A stretch of 64,000 bases of DNA from the NCBI RefSeq assembly GCF_014836765.1, contig NZ_JACSQG010000007.1:111965-175964 (forward strand). The letters run 5' to 3'. Of the stretch, positions 1 through 8,617 are shown one piece after another. The translations under genes and the position numbers were made by a program. A model generated the notes under the pieces. The model saw only the letters and a program-made list of their open reading frames with translations. It did not search any database and was not told the origin of the DNA. This DNA is from Serpens gallinarum (GTDB taxonomy: Bacteria; Pseudomonadota; Gammaproteobacteria; Pseudomonadales; Pseudomonadaceae). Position 1 is the first letter of the stretch, and the number at the start of each line of letters is the position of its first letter.

Positions 1-918
1 AACACGACTGATGTCGAAGTGCTCGATCATTTCCGTCAACGTGAACTTCTCGCGCTCGTCGGGCATCGACCAGCCCATGCGGCCCAGGTAGTTGAGCATG
101 GCTTCCGGCAAAAAGCCCATGCGTTCGTAGAATGTCACCGAAGTTGGATTCTTGCGCTTGGACAGCTTGCTCTTGTCCGGATTACGCAGCAGCGGCATGT
201 ATACCAGTTGCGGCTGCTCCCAACCAAAATATTCATACAGCTGGATCAGCTTCGGCGCCGAGGGCAGCCACTCCTCGCCACGCAGCACATGGGTGATGCC
301 CATCAGGTGGTCATCGACTACGTTGGCCAGAAAATAGGTGGGCAGGCCATCGGTCTTCATCAGCACCTGCATGTCCATGCGATCCCACGGAATTTCCACC
401 TCGCCGCGGAGCAGGTCCGGCACCTTGCATACGCCTTCGGTCGGCATCTTCATGCGGATCACGTGGGGCTCGCCGGCGGCAATGCGCTGCTGCGCGTCTT
501 GCGGGGCGATGTGCATGCAGTGACCGTCGTAGCGCGGAGTTTCCTTGTTGGCCATCTGTTCGGCGCGCACCTGATCGAGGCGCTCAGCGCTGCAGAAGCA
601 CGGGAAAGCATGGCCCTTGGAAACCAACTCATCCGCGTACTTCTTATAAATTTCACCCCGTTCGCTCTGACGATACGGACCGTGCGGGCCGCCCACATCC
701 GGGCCTTCGTCCCATTCGATACCGAGCCAGCGCAGCGCATCATAGATCTGCTGTTCCGACTCCCGCGTCGAGCGCAACTGGTCGGTGTCCTCAATGCGCA
801 GGATGAATTGACCGCCATGCTGGCGGGCGAAACACAGGTTGAACAACGCGATATAAGCGGTGCCGACGTGCGGATCGCCAGTAGGCGACGGCGCGATACG
901 GGTACGAACGGTGGTCAT
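1..918 (-). CDS. gltX: Glutamate--tRNA ligase (3' end outside window)
   Basis: Class I glutamyl-tRNA synthetase, which charges tRNA-Glu in the cytoplasm. The visible 306 residues begin [20 protein letters not shown], with the HIGH-type signature HVGT at 17-20 and the KMSKS-type loop KLSKR at about 251-255, so the whole catalytic Rossmann fold is present. The C-terminal anticodon-binding part, roughly 190 residues in the family, lies beyond the left edge of the window. The start ATG at 918 gives the usual N-terminus. It is downstream of the wzz pair on the same strand but separated by a terminator, so it is probably transcribed on its own. Confidence 0.97.
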   Translation of the reverse strand, partial: MTTVRTRIAPSPTGDPHVGTAYIALFNLCFARQHGGQFILRIEDTDQLRSTRESEQQIYDALRWLGIEWDEGPDVGGPHGPYRQSERGEIYKKYADELVSKGHAFPCFCSAERLDQVRAEQMANKETPRYDGHCMHIAPQDAQQRIAAGEPHVIRMKMPTEGVCKVPDLLRGEVEIPWDRMDMQVLMKTDGLPTYFLANVVDDHLMGITHVLRGEEWLPSAPKLIQLYEYFGWEQPQLVYMPLLRNPDKSKLSKRKNPTSVTFYERMGFLPEAMLNYLGRMGWSMPDEREKFTLTEMIEHFDISRV

Positions 919-1001
919 GGCGACTCTCGAAGCGGAGGATGAATCAAGCGCGGGATGTTAGCAGTGCGAACAATCAGGCTCCAGCAGGAGCCAAAAAGAA
1001 A

Positions 1002-1025
1002 GGGCGTCATCGTTGAATGACGCCC
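1002..1025 (-). terminator. Rho-independent terminator after wzz
   Basis: A perfect 9-bp stem (GGGCGTCAT / ATGACGCCC) with a 6-nt loop. On the minus strand it is followed by a T-rich run, so it ends the wzz transcript before gltX. The plus-strand side is also T-rich. Confidence 0.85.
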
Positions 1026-1063
1026 CTTATTTTTCATCGGGTACAAGCAGGACTTACGCCCTA

Positions 1064-2383
1064 TTAATTGCTTCCGGCACCGGGGGTATCGACCAAGAGC
1101 GGATAAGCGTGCTGTTGCTTTGGCCGGAGCAGATGACGCACCAGGGCACCGAATACCCCGAGCATTCCGCCCAGCACCACGCCCAACACCAGAATCAACA
1201 GCTTTTTGGGTTTGATCGGCCGACGCGGCTCAGTTGCGACCTGATCGAGCGTGACCAGTTGTAACGCATTGGTATCAATGCGCAGGTTGCGCAGACGCGC
1301 CTCTTCCGCATGCCAGGCGGCCAGATCGGTAAGGAACAGGTCTTCGTTCTCACGCAGCTTGAGCACTTCGATTTGCCGATTGCTTTCCAGCAATTGCAAC
1401 TCCTTGGTGATCTCCGCAATGCGCGGCTCGGTAAAGTCATCCGATTTGCGCTGCAGCAACGTCTTGCGCTCCGCCTCCAATGCCTCGGCACCCATGAAAT
1501 ACAGCGGAATCTGCTGATTATTGACTTCGGTGCGCACCACGCTGCCCTGGCTCACTCGCTGATCCTGCCCCAACGCGGATGGCGTCGTGGGCTTGCTGAT
1601 GCCCAGCGACTTGGCAATGTGAATGGCCTCGCCCAACTGTTGAATCCGGTTTTCGCGACGGGTCTTGAGTTGCTGACGCAGTGCAGTCAACTCGTCTTGC
1701 AGCACGACGCGCTTGAGCTTGTCGGCTTCGGTGAGCTGGACAATGCGCGCTTCCTTGCTGGTTTCATAGTTCGCCCGAGCCGAAGTGATGTTCAGTTGCA
1801 GGTTTTTCAGACGGTTCTGGATGATGGCCTGCAAATCCCGACCAAGCCGCTCGCGTTCGCGCTGAATCGCATAAGCTACCAGGCCATTGACCACCGACAC
1901 ACCGTCAATGCCGTGCGGATAGGTCAACTGAATACCTAAGTAGGGGCTGAGGGTATCCGCCTTTTTGGGATCAGGCATCTGCATGGCGAAAGACGTTTCG
2001 TTAAAACGCTCAAAGGCCTGCTCAAGGGTTTGTCCTTCTCGGTCCAGCGACGCGAACAGCTGAGGATTGCTTTTGAAGTAACCCAGCCGGTTTTCATACG
2101 AATCCAGCGCAGCGCCGATGCGACTGAGGGCTGCTGAAGGGCTTAATTCATAGATACCGGTGCGATTGAGCTCATCCAGATCTTTAATGAGTGCGGGACG
2201 CATAACACTTTGTACCTGATAGACAGGAGTTGCCAGAAAGGCATAAATCCCTGCAAGAAAAGTACAAGTTCCGGCAATCAGCGCGATTAACAGCTTTTGC
2301 GTCCAGAGCGACCTAAGCAGCTCGACCAGATCGATTTCATCGTTCTGCGAGAAGTTTTTTGCGGGCAAAACTAAATCAGTCAC
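1064..2383 (-). CDS. wzz: Wzz-type chain-length determinant (downstream paralogue)
   Basis: Polysaccharide co-polymerase of the Wzz family, inner membrane, with a periplasmic coiled-coil-rich domain that sets the modal length of O-antigen made by Wzy. Seen: an N-terminal membrane segment starting LIALIAGTCTFLAGIYAF, a long polar middle, and a C-terminal segment LLILVLGVVLGGMLGVFGAL. The motifs IAKSLGI and IPLYFMG are shared with the next gene upstream. I chose the GTG at 2383 (439 residues) because it gives the same short N-terminal tail before the DEIDLVELLR block as its paralogue and has a GGA-type ribosome site; an ATG at 2470 would add 29 residues. The size fits the longer Pseudomonas Wzz proteins. 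No Wzy or Wzx is in the window, so the polymer it acts on is unknown. Confidence 0.85.
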   Translation of the reverse strand: MTDLVLPAKNFSQNDEIDLVELLRSLWTQKLLIALIAGTCTFLAGIYAFLATPVYQVQSVMRPALIKDLDELNRTGIYELSPSAALSRIGAALDSYENRLGYFKSNPQLFASLDREGQTLEQAFERFNETSFAMQMPDPKKADTLSPYLGIQLTYPHGIDGVSVVNGLVAYAIQRERERLGRDLQAIIQNRLKNLQLNITSARANYETSKEARIVQLTEADKLKRVVLQDELTALRQQLKTRRENRIQQLGEAIHIAKSLGISKPTTPSALGQDQRVSQGSVVRTEVNNQQIPLYFMGAEALEAERKTLLQRKSDDFTEPRIAEITKELQLLESNRQIEVLKLRENEDLFLTDLAAWHAEEARLRNLRIDTNALQLVTLDQVATEPRRPIKPKKLLILVLGVVLGGMLGVFGALVRHLLRPKQQHAYPLLVDTPGAGSN

Positions 2384-2520
2384 TACAAAATTCCATCTTC
2401 CAAGTGCCTTTCCAGCCAGGCACGCTCCAAAAAACTGCCGCATAAATGTGACAAACATCACGCAGCGCATTGAAGCGCGGAATTCTGACCGAAAGAAACT
2501 AATTTTGGAAGAGACGATCT

Positions 2521-2551
2521 AAGTGCGTCAGCTTTTATACCTGAAGCACTT
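2521..2551. other. Hairpin between the two wzz genes
   Basis: AAGTGC and GCACTT, extended by TCAG/CTGA with one mismatch, can form about 10 bp around a 9-nt loop. There is no T-tract, so it is more likely an mRNA-processing or partial-termination element than a full terminator. Confidence 0.35.
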
Positions 2552-2589
2552 AATACCAGTTGATGCGGGTTGGCACCCTGTTTCCGACA

Positions 2590-3849
2590 TCATAATTTTA
2601 CACGAGGCCGTGTCAGATTCCTGACCAAGGCAATGAATACACCAAGCATTCCCCCAAGCACTGCCCCTAACGCCAGAATCAATGTCCGCTTAGGCTTGAG
2701 ACGATTCAAGGGCTGCTGGGCCGGCTGATCCAGTCGGGCCAATTGCAAAGTTGAGGCGTCAAAATTAATGCCATCCAAGCGCGCCGCCTCCTCACTCCAC
2801 ACCGCAAGCTCGTCGAGATAAAGATCTTCGTTTTCGCGCTGCTTGAGCACCTCGACCTGACGATTATGCTTGAGCATATCCAGTTTCTTTTGCAGTTCGC
2901 TGATGCGCGGCTCTATGAAATCATCACTGGCTCGTGCTTGTAACGCCTCACGTTCAGCACTAAGAGCAGCGACTCCCATGAAATACAACGGAATTTCACG
3001 GCTATTGATTTCAGTACGTACTCCCCCTCCAGCCGATGAACTGGACATCGCCGAAGGCGAAGTCGGCGTGCGAATCCCCAGGGATTTGGCGATCTGGATG
3101 GCTTCATCCAGTTCCTTGATTCGGTTTTCGCGACGCATTTTCAGACCATCACGCAGCGCACGCAGCTCATCCTCAAGCAAGGCACGCTCCAGAGCGGCCT
3201 GCTCGAGCAAGCTGGCTATCTGAGCATTTTTGCTGGCCTGATAACTAACGCGGGCCGCTTCGATCTTCTGTTCCAGATTGGCCTTGCGGTTAGCAATCAG
3301 GACCTCGAGATCTTGTGAAACTTGCTTGCGCTCCTTTTCCAGAATCTTCGCAACAAAGCCGTTCACCACCCTGACCCCGTCCATATTTTCGGGATAGGTC
3401 AACGCCAAGCCAACGTACTCGCCTTGATCCTTTTTGGGATCCGGATAAAGCATTGTGAAAGATTGGGCATTGAACTCTTCGAACGCTTGCTCTTGGCTTC
3501 GGCCTTCCCGGGCCAGATCAGCAAACAGATCAGGGTTTTCACGAAAGAACTCCAAACGCTCGCCGTAAGAGGACAAGCCTGCCGAAACCCGGCGCAAGGC
3601 ATCACTCGGCTTGAGTTCGTACACACCCGTACTGTTCAAAGCATCGAGCATACCCATCTCAGTGGGACGCAGGATGCTTTGCACCCGATAATAAGAGGTG
3701 GCCGTGAAGGCATAAATAGCCGCAATCAGGGTGACCAGCGCCGCAACCCCAACGATCAGCCAGCGCTGGCTCCAGAGGGATCGGCACAAATCCAGCAAGT
3801 CAATTTCGTCATTATTATTCTGTGTGGCTCGCATAGGCGTGTTTTGCAT
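2590..3849 (-). CDS. wzz: Wzz-type chain-length determinant (upstream paralogue)
   Basis: Second Wzz-family protein, 419 residues, clearly paralogous to the gene that follows it: both carry DEIDL near the start, a membrane helix at about 35-55, the IAKSLGI and IPLYFMG motifs, and a closing helix (LILALGAVLGGMLGVFIALV) before a basic tail. The start at 3849 is preceded by GGAG at 10 nt; a second ATG five codons later lacks a ribosome site. P. aeruginosa has two Wzz proteins giving long and very long O-antigen, so a similar division of labour is possible here. That is inference: the two genes might instead serve different polymers. Confidence 0.87.
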   Translation of the reverse strand: MQNTPMRATQNNNDEIDLLDLCRSLWSQRWLIVGVAALVTLIAAIYAFTATSYYRVQSILRPTEMGMLDALNSTGVYELKPSDALRRVSAGLSSYGERLEFFRENPDLFADLAREGRSQEQAFEEFNAQSFTMLYPDPKKDQGEYVGLALTYPENMDGVRVVNGFVAKILEKERKQVSQDLEVLIANRKANLEQKIEAARVSYQASKNAQIASLLEQAALERALLEDELRALRDGLKMRRENRIKELDEAIQIAKSLGIRTPTSPSAMSSSSAGGGVRTEINSREIPLYFMGVAALSAEREALQARASDDFIEPRISELQKKLDMLKHNRQVEVLKQRENEDLYLDELAVWSEEAARLDGINFDASTLQLARLDQPAQQPLNRLKPKRTLILALGAVLGGMLGVFIALVRNLTRPRVKL

Positions 3850-4148
3850 TATTTGCGGACTCCAAAAACAACGAACTGGTTTACCTCCTTGCTACAAACC
3901 AGTATTCAAAATCTGAATCTGCTGCTCTTGCCTGCAGATCACTAAGGATGCGCTTAGACTCTAAGCCAGCCTGGGCAGTTCAACTATTTTCAGCAAAATT
4001 CTTTTGCCAAAACAATGACACTATTCACGCCAAGCTCTTGGCGCATGCAACCAATAAGCCAACTATCTATTTATTCAGGGGAAGGGTAGTGAAGCTGCAA
4101 GCGAAGGACTGCTAAAGCGAGGCGATTTGGAAAGCGGCGAGACGCTGA
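3850..4148. other. Intergenic region between lapA and wzz
   Basis: About 300 bases without a gene. It is more AT-rich than its surroundings and probably holds the wzz promoter. A perfect palindrome CGCCAAG-CT-CTTGGCG lies at 4028-4043 and could be a weak terminator for lapA. I looked for a JUMPstart/ops element, common ahead of O-antigen operons, and did not see one. Confidence 0.4.
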
Positions 4149-4442
4149 TCACTTATCCTGACTCAATTGCTGAGCCAATTGCCGTTGGCAAGCAGACATC
4201 TCCCGCCGTGTATTCCGCAAGCGCATGCGCAAACGAGCAAGACCAATGCTGCTCAGCAGTGGCCCGACTAACAGACCAGCGAGGAAACTCAGCACAAGAA
4301 AAGTGGCCAAGGGCAGCATTGCCGTGCTTTGTCCGAACAGTGTCAGCGCAACCAGTTGGCGGTTTTCTAGGATGAAAATAACGATAAAGAGGCCAGCCAG
4401 CAAGGCGGCAACACCCACCAATATACGTCTGATGATGTTCAC
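4149..4442 (-). CDS. lapA: LapA-family inner-membrane protein (DUF1049)
   Basis: Protein of 97 residues with two hydrophobic segments (about 5-27 and 42-66) and a basic, coiled-coil-prone C-terminus. This is the layout of LapA/YciS, which in E. coli works with LapB in controlling lipopolysaccharide synthesis through LpxC turnover. It lies 33 bp downstream of ihfB on the same strand, the usual Pseudomonas arrangement, so the two are probably co-transcribed. lapB is not in the window. The family call rests on size, topology and neighbourhood. Confidence 0.85.
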   Translation of the reverse strand: MNIIRRILVGVAALLAGLFIVIFILENRQLVALTLFGQSTAMLPLATFLVLSFLAGLLVGPLLSSIGLARLRMRLRNTRREMSACQRQLAQQLSQDK

Positions 4443-4475
4443 GAGAAGGATCCTCAGCTAGCTGGGGGTAGCAGG

Positions 4476-4760
4476 TTATTCGTCTTCATTCACCCGATCA
4501 CGCAATTCCTTACCGGGCTTGAAGTGCGGCACGAATTTGCCATCCAGGCTGACGGACTGCCCGGTCTTTGGGTTTCGACCGACCCGTGGGGCGCGGTAAT
4601 GAAGAGAGAAGCTGCCAAACCCTCTAATCTCGATTCGATCCCCGGTGGCCAGAGCCTGTGACATCTGCTCAAGCATGGTCTTGATGGCCAGTTCGACATC
4701 TTTCGACGAGAGCTGCCCTTGTTGCGTGACAATCCGTTCGATCAACTCCGACTTGGTCAT
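4476..4760 (-). CDS. ihfB: Integration host factor subunit beta
   Basis: DNA-bending nucleoid protein, half of the IHF heterodimer, which shapes sigma-54 promoters and recombination sites. The 94-residue sequence starts [10 protein letters not shown] and carries the DNA-binding arm signature GRNPKTGQ at about 61-68, with the conserved GFGSF upstream. A ribosome site AAGGG precedes the ATG. In most pseudomonads the gene directly upstream is rpsA. Here the upstream neighbour is dinG, only 172 bp away, with no trace of rpsA; see findings. Confidence 0.97.
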   Translation of the reverse strand: MTKSELIERIVTQQGQLSSKDVELAIKTMLEQMSQALATGDRIEIRGFGSFSLHYRAPRVGRNPKTGQSVSLDGKFVPHFKPGKELRDRVNEDE

Positions 4761-4875
4761 GGTTTTCCCTTCTTTTTCAAGCGGCTAGACCAACATTTGC
4801 AATTGGTTTTAGCATGCTGAACAGAATTTGAACAGCCCAGGCCGAGTTATTGGAAAAGTGATGATCGGGAATGGC

Positions 4876-4897
4876 GACGCAGGCACGGCCTTGCGTC
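4876..4897 (-). terminator. Possible terminator after dinG
   Basis: GACGCA and TGCGTC arms, extended inward by GGC/GCC with one bulge, just beyond the dinG stop. There is no clear T-tract, so this is tentative. Confidence 0.4.
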
Positions 4898-4932
4898 ATT
4901 GCAAAGCTGTGGCCTGGTTTGCGACGGTAAGG

Positions 4933-7077
4933 TTATTCGATCTCGCGGCGAAACGGCGGTAACGCATTGAGAATCGCCTTGCCATAGCGCTGGGTAACCA
5001 CACGGCGATCCAGTAAGGTGATGGTGCCGCGATCCTGCTCTGTACGTAACAGACGACCGCACGCCTGGACCAGCTTGAGTGAGGCATCCGGCACGGTAAT
5101 TTCCATGAAGGGATTGCCGCCACGCGCCTCGATCCATTCGGCCAAGGCCGCTTCAACCGGATCATCCGGTACTGCGAAAGGTATCTTGGCGATCACTACG
5201 TGCTCGCAATAGGCACCGGGCAAGTCGACACCCTCAGCAAAGCTGGCCAAACCGAACAACACACTTGGCTCGCCATCATCAACCCGCGCCTTGTGCTTGT
5301 TGAGGGTCTCCTGCTTGGACAGGTTGCCCTGGATCAACACCCGCTTGCGCCAGTCCCGCTCCAGGCCATCGAACACGTCTTGCATTTGCTTGCGCGACGA
5401 AAACAGCACCAGGGTGCCGTGCGCACCGTCCACCAGGCGGGGTAATTCGCGAATGATCGCTGCGGTATGTGCGGTGGCATCTCTCGGGTCCGCCTTGAGA
5501 TCAGGCACGTGCAAAATACCGGCATCGGCATGGGCGAAGGGGCTGGGCACCACGGCGGTAACAGCAACGCGGGGCAGGCCGGCACGCATGCGAAAACGTT
5601 CGAAGCTGTTCAACGCCGTCAGCGTCGCCGACGTTATCAGGGCGCCATGGGCCACATTCCACAGGTTACGGCGCAAGGTTTCGGCGGCCAGAATCGGGCT
5701 GGCGTTGACCTCGATGTCATACAGCGCGCCCGTTTCAGCCAGGGTCAGCCAGCGTGCCATGGGGGGGCTGTCTTCGGGATCCTCGACGGTGAAAGCGGTC
5801 CACAGCTCCCAGTTGCCTTGGGCCCGACTGAGCAGGCTACCAAACAGCGGATACCACTCCTCGGCCTGGGCACTGCTCAGGCCGTTGCCGGGTTCGTCGT
5901 CCATGGATTCCTTGAGCAGTTCGGCGATCCGGGTGAACAGGTCGGTAAGTTTGGCAAAGCCCTTTTTCAGTTCACTACCCAGCTCGATCAAGTGCTCTGG
6001 AACTACGCCGCCGACAAAACGATGGCGCGGCCGTTCGCGGCCTTCCATGTCCTCGCCGGTCTTGAAGTCAGCCAACTGTTCGCAGGCGGCAAACATGAAT
6101 TGCTGCTGGCTGCGCAGCTCACGGGCCAGTTCCGGCACACCTTCGATCAACCGGCCCAGTTCGCCAGGCAAAGGATGCTGAGCAAGCAGTTTGGCGAGAT
6201 TCTTCTCTACCTGGCCGAGCCAGTCAGCAGTGGAGCGCAAGCGTGAAAAGTGGGCAAAATGATTAATAGCCTTGTCCGGCAAATGGTGGCCTTCGTCGAA
6301 AACGTAGATCGTCTCGCGCGGGTCCGGCAACACCGCGCCGCCGCCCAGAGCCAGATCGGCCAGCACCATGTCATGGTTGGTGACGATCACGTCGACCTTG
6401 GTCATGCCTTCGCGAGCCTTGTAGAAACTGCACTGCTGAAAATTCGGGCAATGCCGGCCCGTGCATTGGCTGTGATCGGTGGTCAGTCGCGACCAGTCAG
6501 TATCGGCCAACTCCTGCGGCCAGCTGTCGCGGTCGCCATCCCAGCGGTTGCCGGCCAGCTTTTCGATCATCTGGGTGAACAGTTTCTGGCTGGCTTCGTC
6601 TACATCAAGCTTAAAGCCTTCCTCTTCGAACAGTTGTGCTGTGGCACTTTGTGCATGCCCTTCCTGTAGCAGCAGGTCGAGTTTGGACAGGCACAGGTAA
6701 CGGCCACGGCCCTTGGCCAGCGCAAAGCTGAAGTTCAAGCCACTGTTGCGCATCAGGTCCGGCAAGTCCTTATGGACGATCTGCTCCTGCAGGGCCACGG
6801 TGGCGGTGGCGATTACCAGGCGCTTGCCGGCGGCCTTGGCGGCGGGAATCGCGGCCAGGCTGTAGGCCACTGTCTTACCGGTACCGGTACCGGCTTCCAC
6901 GGCAACGATAGCCGGCTCGCCGTCCCGGCGTCCTTCATCATCGGTGCTGATGGTGCCAAGCATTTTGGCCACTTCGGCAATCATCAAACGCTGGCCGTAA
7001 CGGGGCTTGAGGCCCTTGGCTTCAAGAAAGCGGGTGTAGGCGCCCTGAATCTGGGACTTGAGTTCGGTGCTGAGCAT
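4933..7077 (-). CDS. dinG: ATP-dependent DNA helicase DinG
   Basis: Superfamily 2, XPD-like 5'-3' helicase of 714 residues that unwinds R-loops and branched DNA during the damage response. Seen: Walker A AGTGTGKT at 62-69; four cysteines suited to a [4Fe-4S] cluster at 129, 205, 210 and 216; DEGH box at 261-264; and a C-terminal helicase domain with QACGRLLRTEQDRG. It is a typical Pseudomonas DinG in length and sequence. A perfect LexA box lies 10 nt upstream of the ATG, showing SOS control. The leader is very short and has no Shine-Dalgarno sequence, so translation may begin close to the mRNA 5' end. Confidence 0.97.
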   Translation of the reverse strand: MLSTELKSQIQGAYTRFLEAKGLKPRYGQRLMIAEVAKMLGTISTDDEGRRDGEPAIVAVEAGTGTGKTVAYSLAAIPAAKAAGKRLVIATATVALQEQIVHKDLPDLMRNSGLNFSFALAKGRGRYLCLSKLDLLLQEGHAQSATAQLFEEEGFKLDVDEASQKLFTQMIEKLAGNRWDGDRDSWPQELADTDWSRLTTDHSQCTGRHCPNFQQCSFYKAREGMTKVDVIVTNHDMVLADLALGGGAVLPDPRETIYVFDEGHHLPDKAINHFAHFSRLRSTADWLGQVEKNLAKLLAQHPLPGELGRLIEGVPELARELRSQQQFMFAACEQLADFKTGEDMEGRERPRHRFVGGVVPEHLIELGSELKKGFAKLTDLFTRIAELLKESMDDEPGNGLSSAQAEEWYPLFGSLLSRAQGNWELWTAFTVEDPEDSPPMARWLTLAETGALYDIEVNASPILAAETLRRNLWNVAHGALITSATLTALNSFERFRMRAGLPRVAVTAVVPSPFAHADAGILHVPDLKADPRDATAHTAAIIRELPRLVDGAHGTLVLFSSRKQMQDVFDGLERDWRKRVLIQGNLSKQETLNKHKARVDDGEPSVLFGLASFAEGVDLPGAYCEHVVIAKIPFAVPDDPVEAALAEWIEARGGNPFMEITVPDASLKLVQACGRLLRTEQDRGTITLLDRRVVTQRYGKAILNALPPFRREIE

Positions 7078-7087
7078 GGGCGCGGAG

Positions 7088-7103
7088 CTGTATATATTTT
7101 CAG
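7088..7103. promoter_or_regulatory. LexA operator (SOS box) for dinG
   Basis: CTGTATATATTTTCAG fits the gammaproteobacterial LexA consensus CTG-N10-CAG with an AT-only spacer. It lies immediately before dinG and overlaps the likely -35 of the divergent CopD-like gene. LexA control of dinG is well established in E. coli. Confidence 0.9.
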
Positions 7104-7127
7104 TGTTTCACAAGGGACCGCTATGAT
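7099..7127 (+). promoter_or_regulatory. Possible sigma-70 promoter for the CopD-like gene
   Basis: TATGAT at 7122-7127 is a good -10 hexamer. The best partner 17 nt upstream, TTCAGT, is a weak -35 and shares bases with the LexA box. Confidence 0.4.
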
Positions 7128-7159
7128 AGCGCGCCCCATCCATCAGCGGAGATTTACCG

Positions 7160-7624
7160 ATGAGTTCGTTTGCCTTGCTGTACGCCTTGCATCTGCTAGC
7201 CGCCCTGATCTGGGTAGGGGGCATGTTCTTCGCCTGGATGATCCTGCGCCCGGCAGCCGGCGCTGTCTTGCAGGCACCGGAACGTTTGGGGCTGTGGGCC
7301 GAGGTCTTTCCGCGTTTTTTCCACTGGGTGTGGGGAGCGGTGGTCATACTTCCCGTCACTGGCGTAGGCATGTTGCATCTGCGCTTCAGCGGTTTCGAAA
7401 CAGCACCGACTTATGTACACCTGATGATCGGCCTGTACCTGGCCATGCTGGCCCTGTTTTTACGCGTCAGCCTGTTGCAGGTCCCGCAACTGCGGCGCGC
7501 CGTGACGGAGCAGAACTGGTCGGCGGGCGGCGCTACGCTTGGTCACATACGGCGCCAGGTAGGCGTGAACCTCATGCTCGGCTTGGCACTGATGGCCATT
7601 GCTGGCGCCAGACCACTGCTGTAA
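7160..7624 (+). CDS. CopD-domain integral membrane protein
   Basis: Protein of 154 residues with four hydrophobic segments and the pattern LHLLAALIWVGGMFF near the N-terminus, typical of the CopD/YqiK-like membrane family with a possible haem- or copper-binding histidine in helix 1 and others at HWVW and GMLHL. No periplasmic CopC partner is nearby, so a copper role is not supported by context. The ATG at 7160 follows a GCGGAG ribosome site. It is divergent from dinG and shares its LexA-containing promoter region. Confidence 0.75.
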   Translation: MSSFALLYALHLLAALIWVGGMFFAWMILRPAAGAVLQAPERLGLWAEVFPRFFHWVWGAVVILPVTGVGMLHLRFSGFETAPTYVHLMIGLYLAMLALFLRVSLLQVPQLRRAVTEQNWSAGGATLGHIRRQVGVNLMLGLALMAIAGARPLL

Positions 7625-7630
7625 CCGCCT

Positions 7631-7672
7631 TCCGGGCAAGCTCCTCGCCAGCGACGGGGAGCGCTGCCCGGA
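7631..7672. terminator. Convergent-gene hairpin
   Basis: TCCGGGCA and TGCCCGGA form 8 bp, with an inner GCTCC/GGGGAGC stem. It sits between the converging CopD-like and OmpA-family genes. No T-tract on either side. Confidence 0.5.
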
Positions 7673-7681
7673 TGGCAGCCA

Positions 7682-8314
7682 TCACTGCATCTGCGCTTCG
7701 ACGGCAGCCTCGACGCGGCGGTTGATAGCGCGACCTTCTTCGGTCGCGTTATCCGCCACTGGACGCGCCTCGCCATAACCGATGGCATCCACACGTCCGC
7801 CTTGTACGCCGTACTGGTTGACCAGCACTTCACGCACAGCCATGGCCCGACGCTCGGAAAGCTGCTGGTTATAACTGTCGGTACCCACCGAGTCGGTGTG
7901 TCCTTCCACCACCGTGGTGGTCTGTGGGAACTGCTTCATGAATTCCGCCAGATCGCGGATATCATCAAAACTACCCTCCTTGACCACCGCCTTGTCGAAG
8001 TCGAACTTAACATCCAGTTCGACCCGGACCGTTTCTGCGACCGGCTCAGGAGCAGGCTCCGGAATCGGTTCAGGCTCGGTATAGGCCACGACCTCTTCGC
8101 CCTGACCGTGCACCCAGCAGTAGCCCCCCGCAGTAACCGCAGCGACGAGCGCACCCCAGCCCGCATAGCTGCTGCTTTCAAAAGCACCCAGCGCCGCACC
8201 AGTGACACCACCGAGGGCTGCACAGGTAGGCCAGTCACTTTTTTGTACGCCCGCGCAACCGCTCAGCACGCCGGTTATTACCAACAACGGTACCGCTTTC
8301 CTTACGATGCTCAT
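7682..8314 (-). CDS. OmpA-family outer-membrane lipoprotein
   Basis: Protein of 210 residues. A lipoprotein signal peptide ends in the lipobox LSGC (Cys20). Then come a glycine- and alanine-rich stretch with a possible short membrane segment, a Pro-Glu repeat linker (EPEPIPEPAPEPV), and a C-terminal OmpA-like peptidoglycan-binding domain with VEGHTDSVGTDSYN and LSERRA. It probably anchors the outer membrane to peptidoglycan. I chose the ATG at 8314 because AGGAGG lies 6-7 nt upstream; the longer reading frame starting at 8425 has no support. Confidence 0.9.
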   Translation of the reverse strand: MSIVRKAVPLLVITGVLSGCAGVQKSDWPTCAALGGVTGAALGAFESSSYAGWGALVAAVTAGGYCWVHGQGEEVVAYTEPEPIPEPAPEPVAETVRVELDVKFDFDKAVVKEGSFDDIRDLAEFMKQFPQTTTVVEGHTDSVGTDSYNQQLSERRAMAVREVLVNQYGVQGGRVDAIGYGEARPVADNATEEGRAINRRVEAAVEAQMQ

Positions 8315-8617
8315 GGATGCCTCCTGATGAATCGGCTCGAACCGATACCCAGCAGTTAAGACAGCGCAACGGAAGTACGCTAGGCGAGATGTTTCACCGC
8401 CCCGAGCCATGGATACCCCCGGCACTTCAATACTCCGCCGGGCCGCATCTTGTTAGTCGAGAACAGGCTCCTCGAGGTTCCCTGCAAAGTGGCCGGCGCG
8501 CATATTCGGGGCCTTCGCGCAGCAGCGACTGGTTGCGCATTCCTTGCAATGGTTAATTGGGATACAGTCGCTGGCCAAACAATCAACCGCATCCGTACTG
8601 AATCACTGGTGGCAACC
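8315..8617. other. Divergent intergenic region
   Basis: About 300 bases between the OmpA-family gene and the YchJ-like gene. It must hold both promoters, but I see no hexamer pair or operator good enough to call. Confidence 0.4.

Noticed and set aside
19..942. Plus-strand frame opposite gltX
   Set aside because: The minus strand encodes the glutamyl-tRNA synthetase signatures; the reverse reading has no recognisable feature.
3850..4148. JUMPstart/ops element ahead of wzz
   Set aside because: The GGCGGTAGC core was not found on either strand of the intergenic region.
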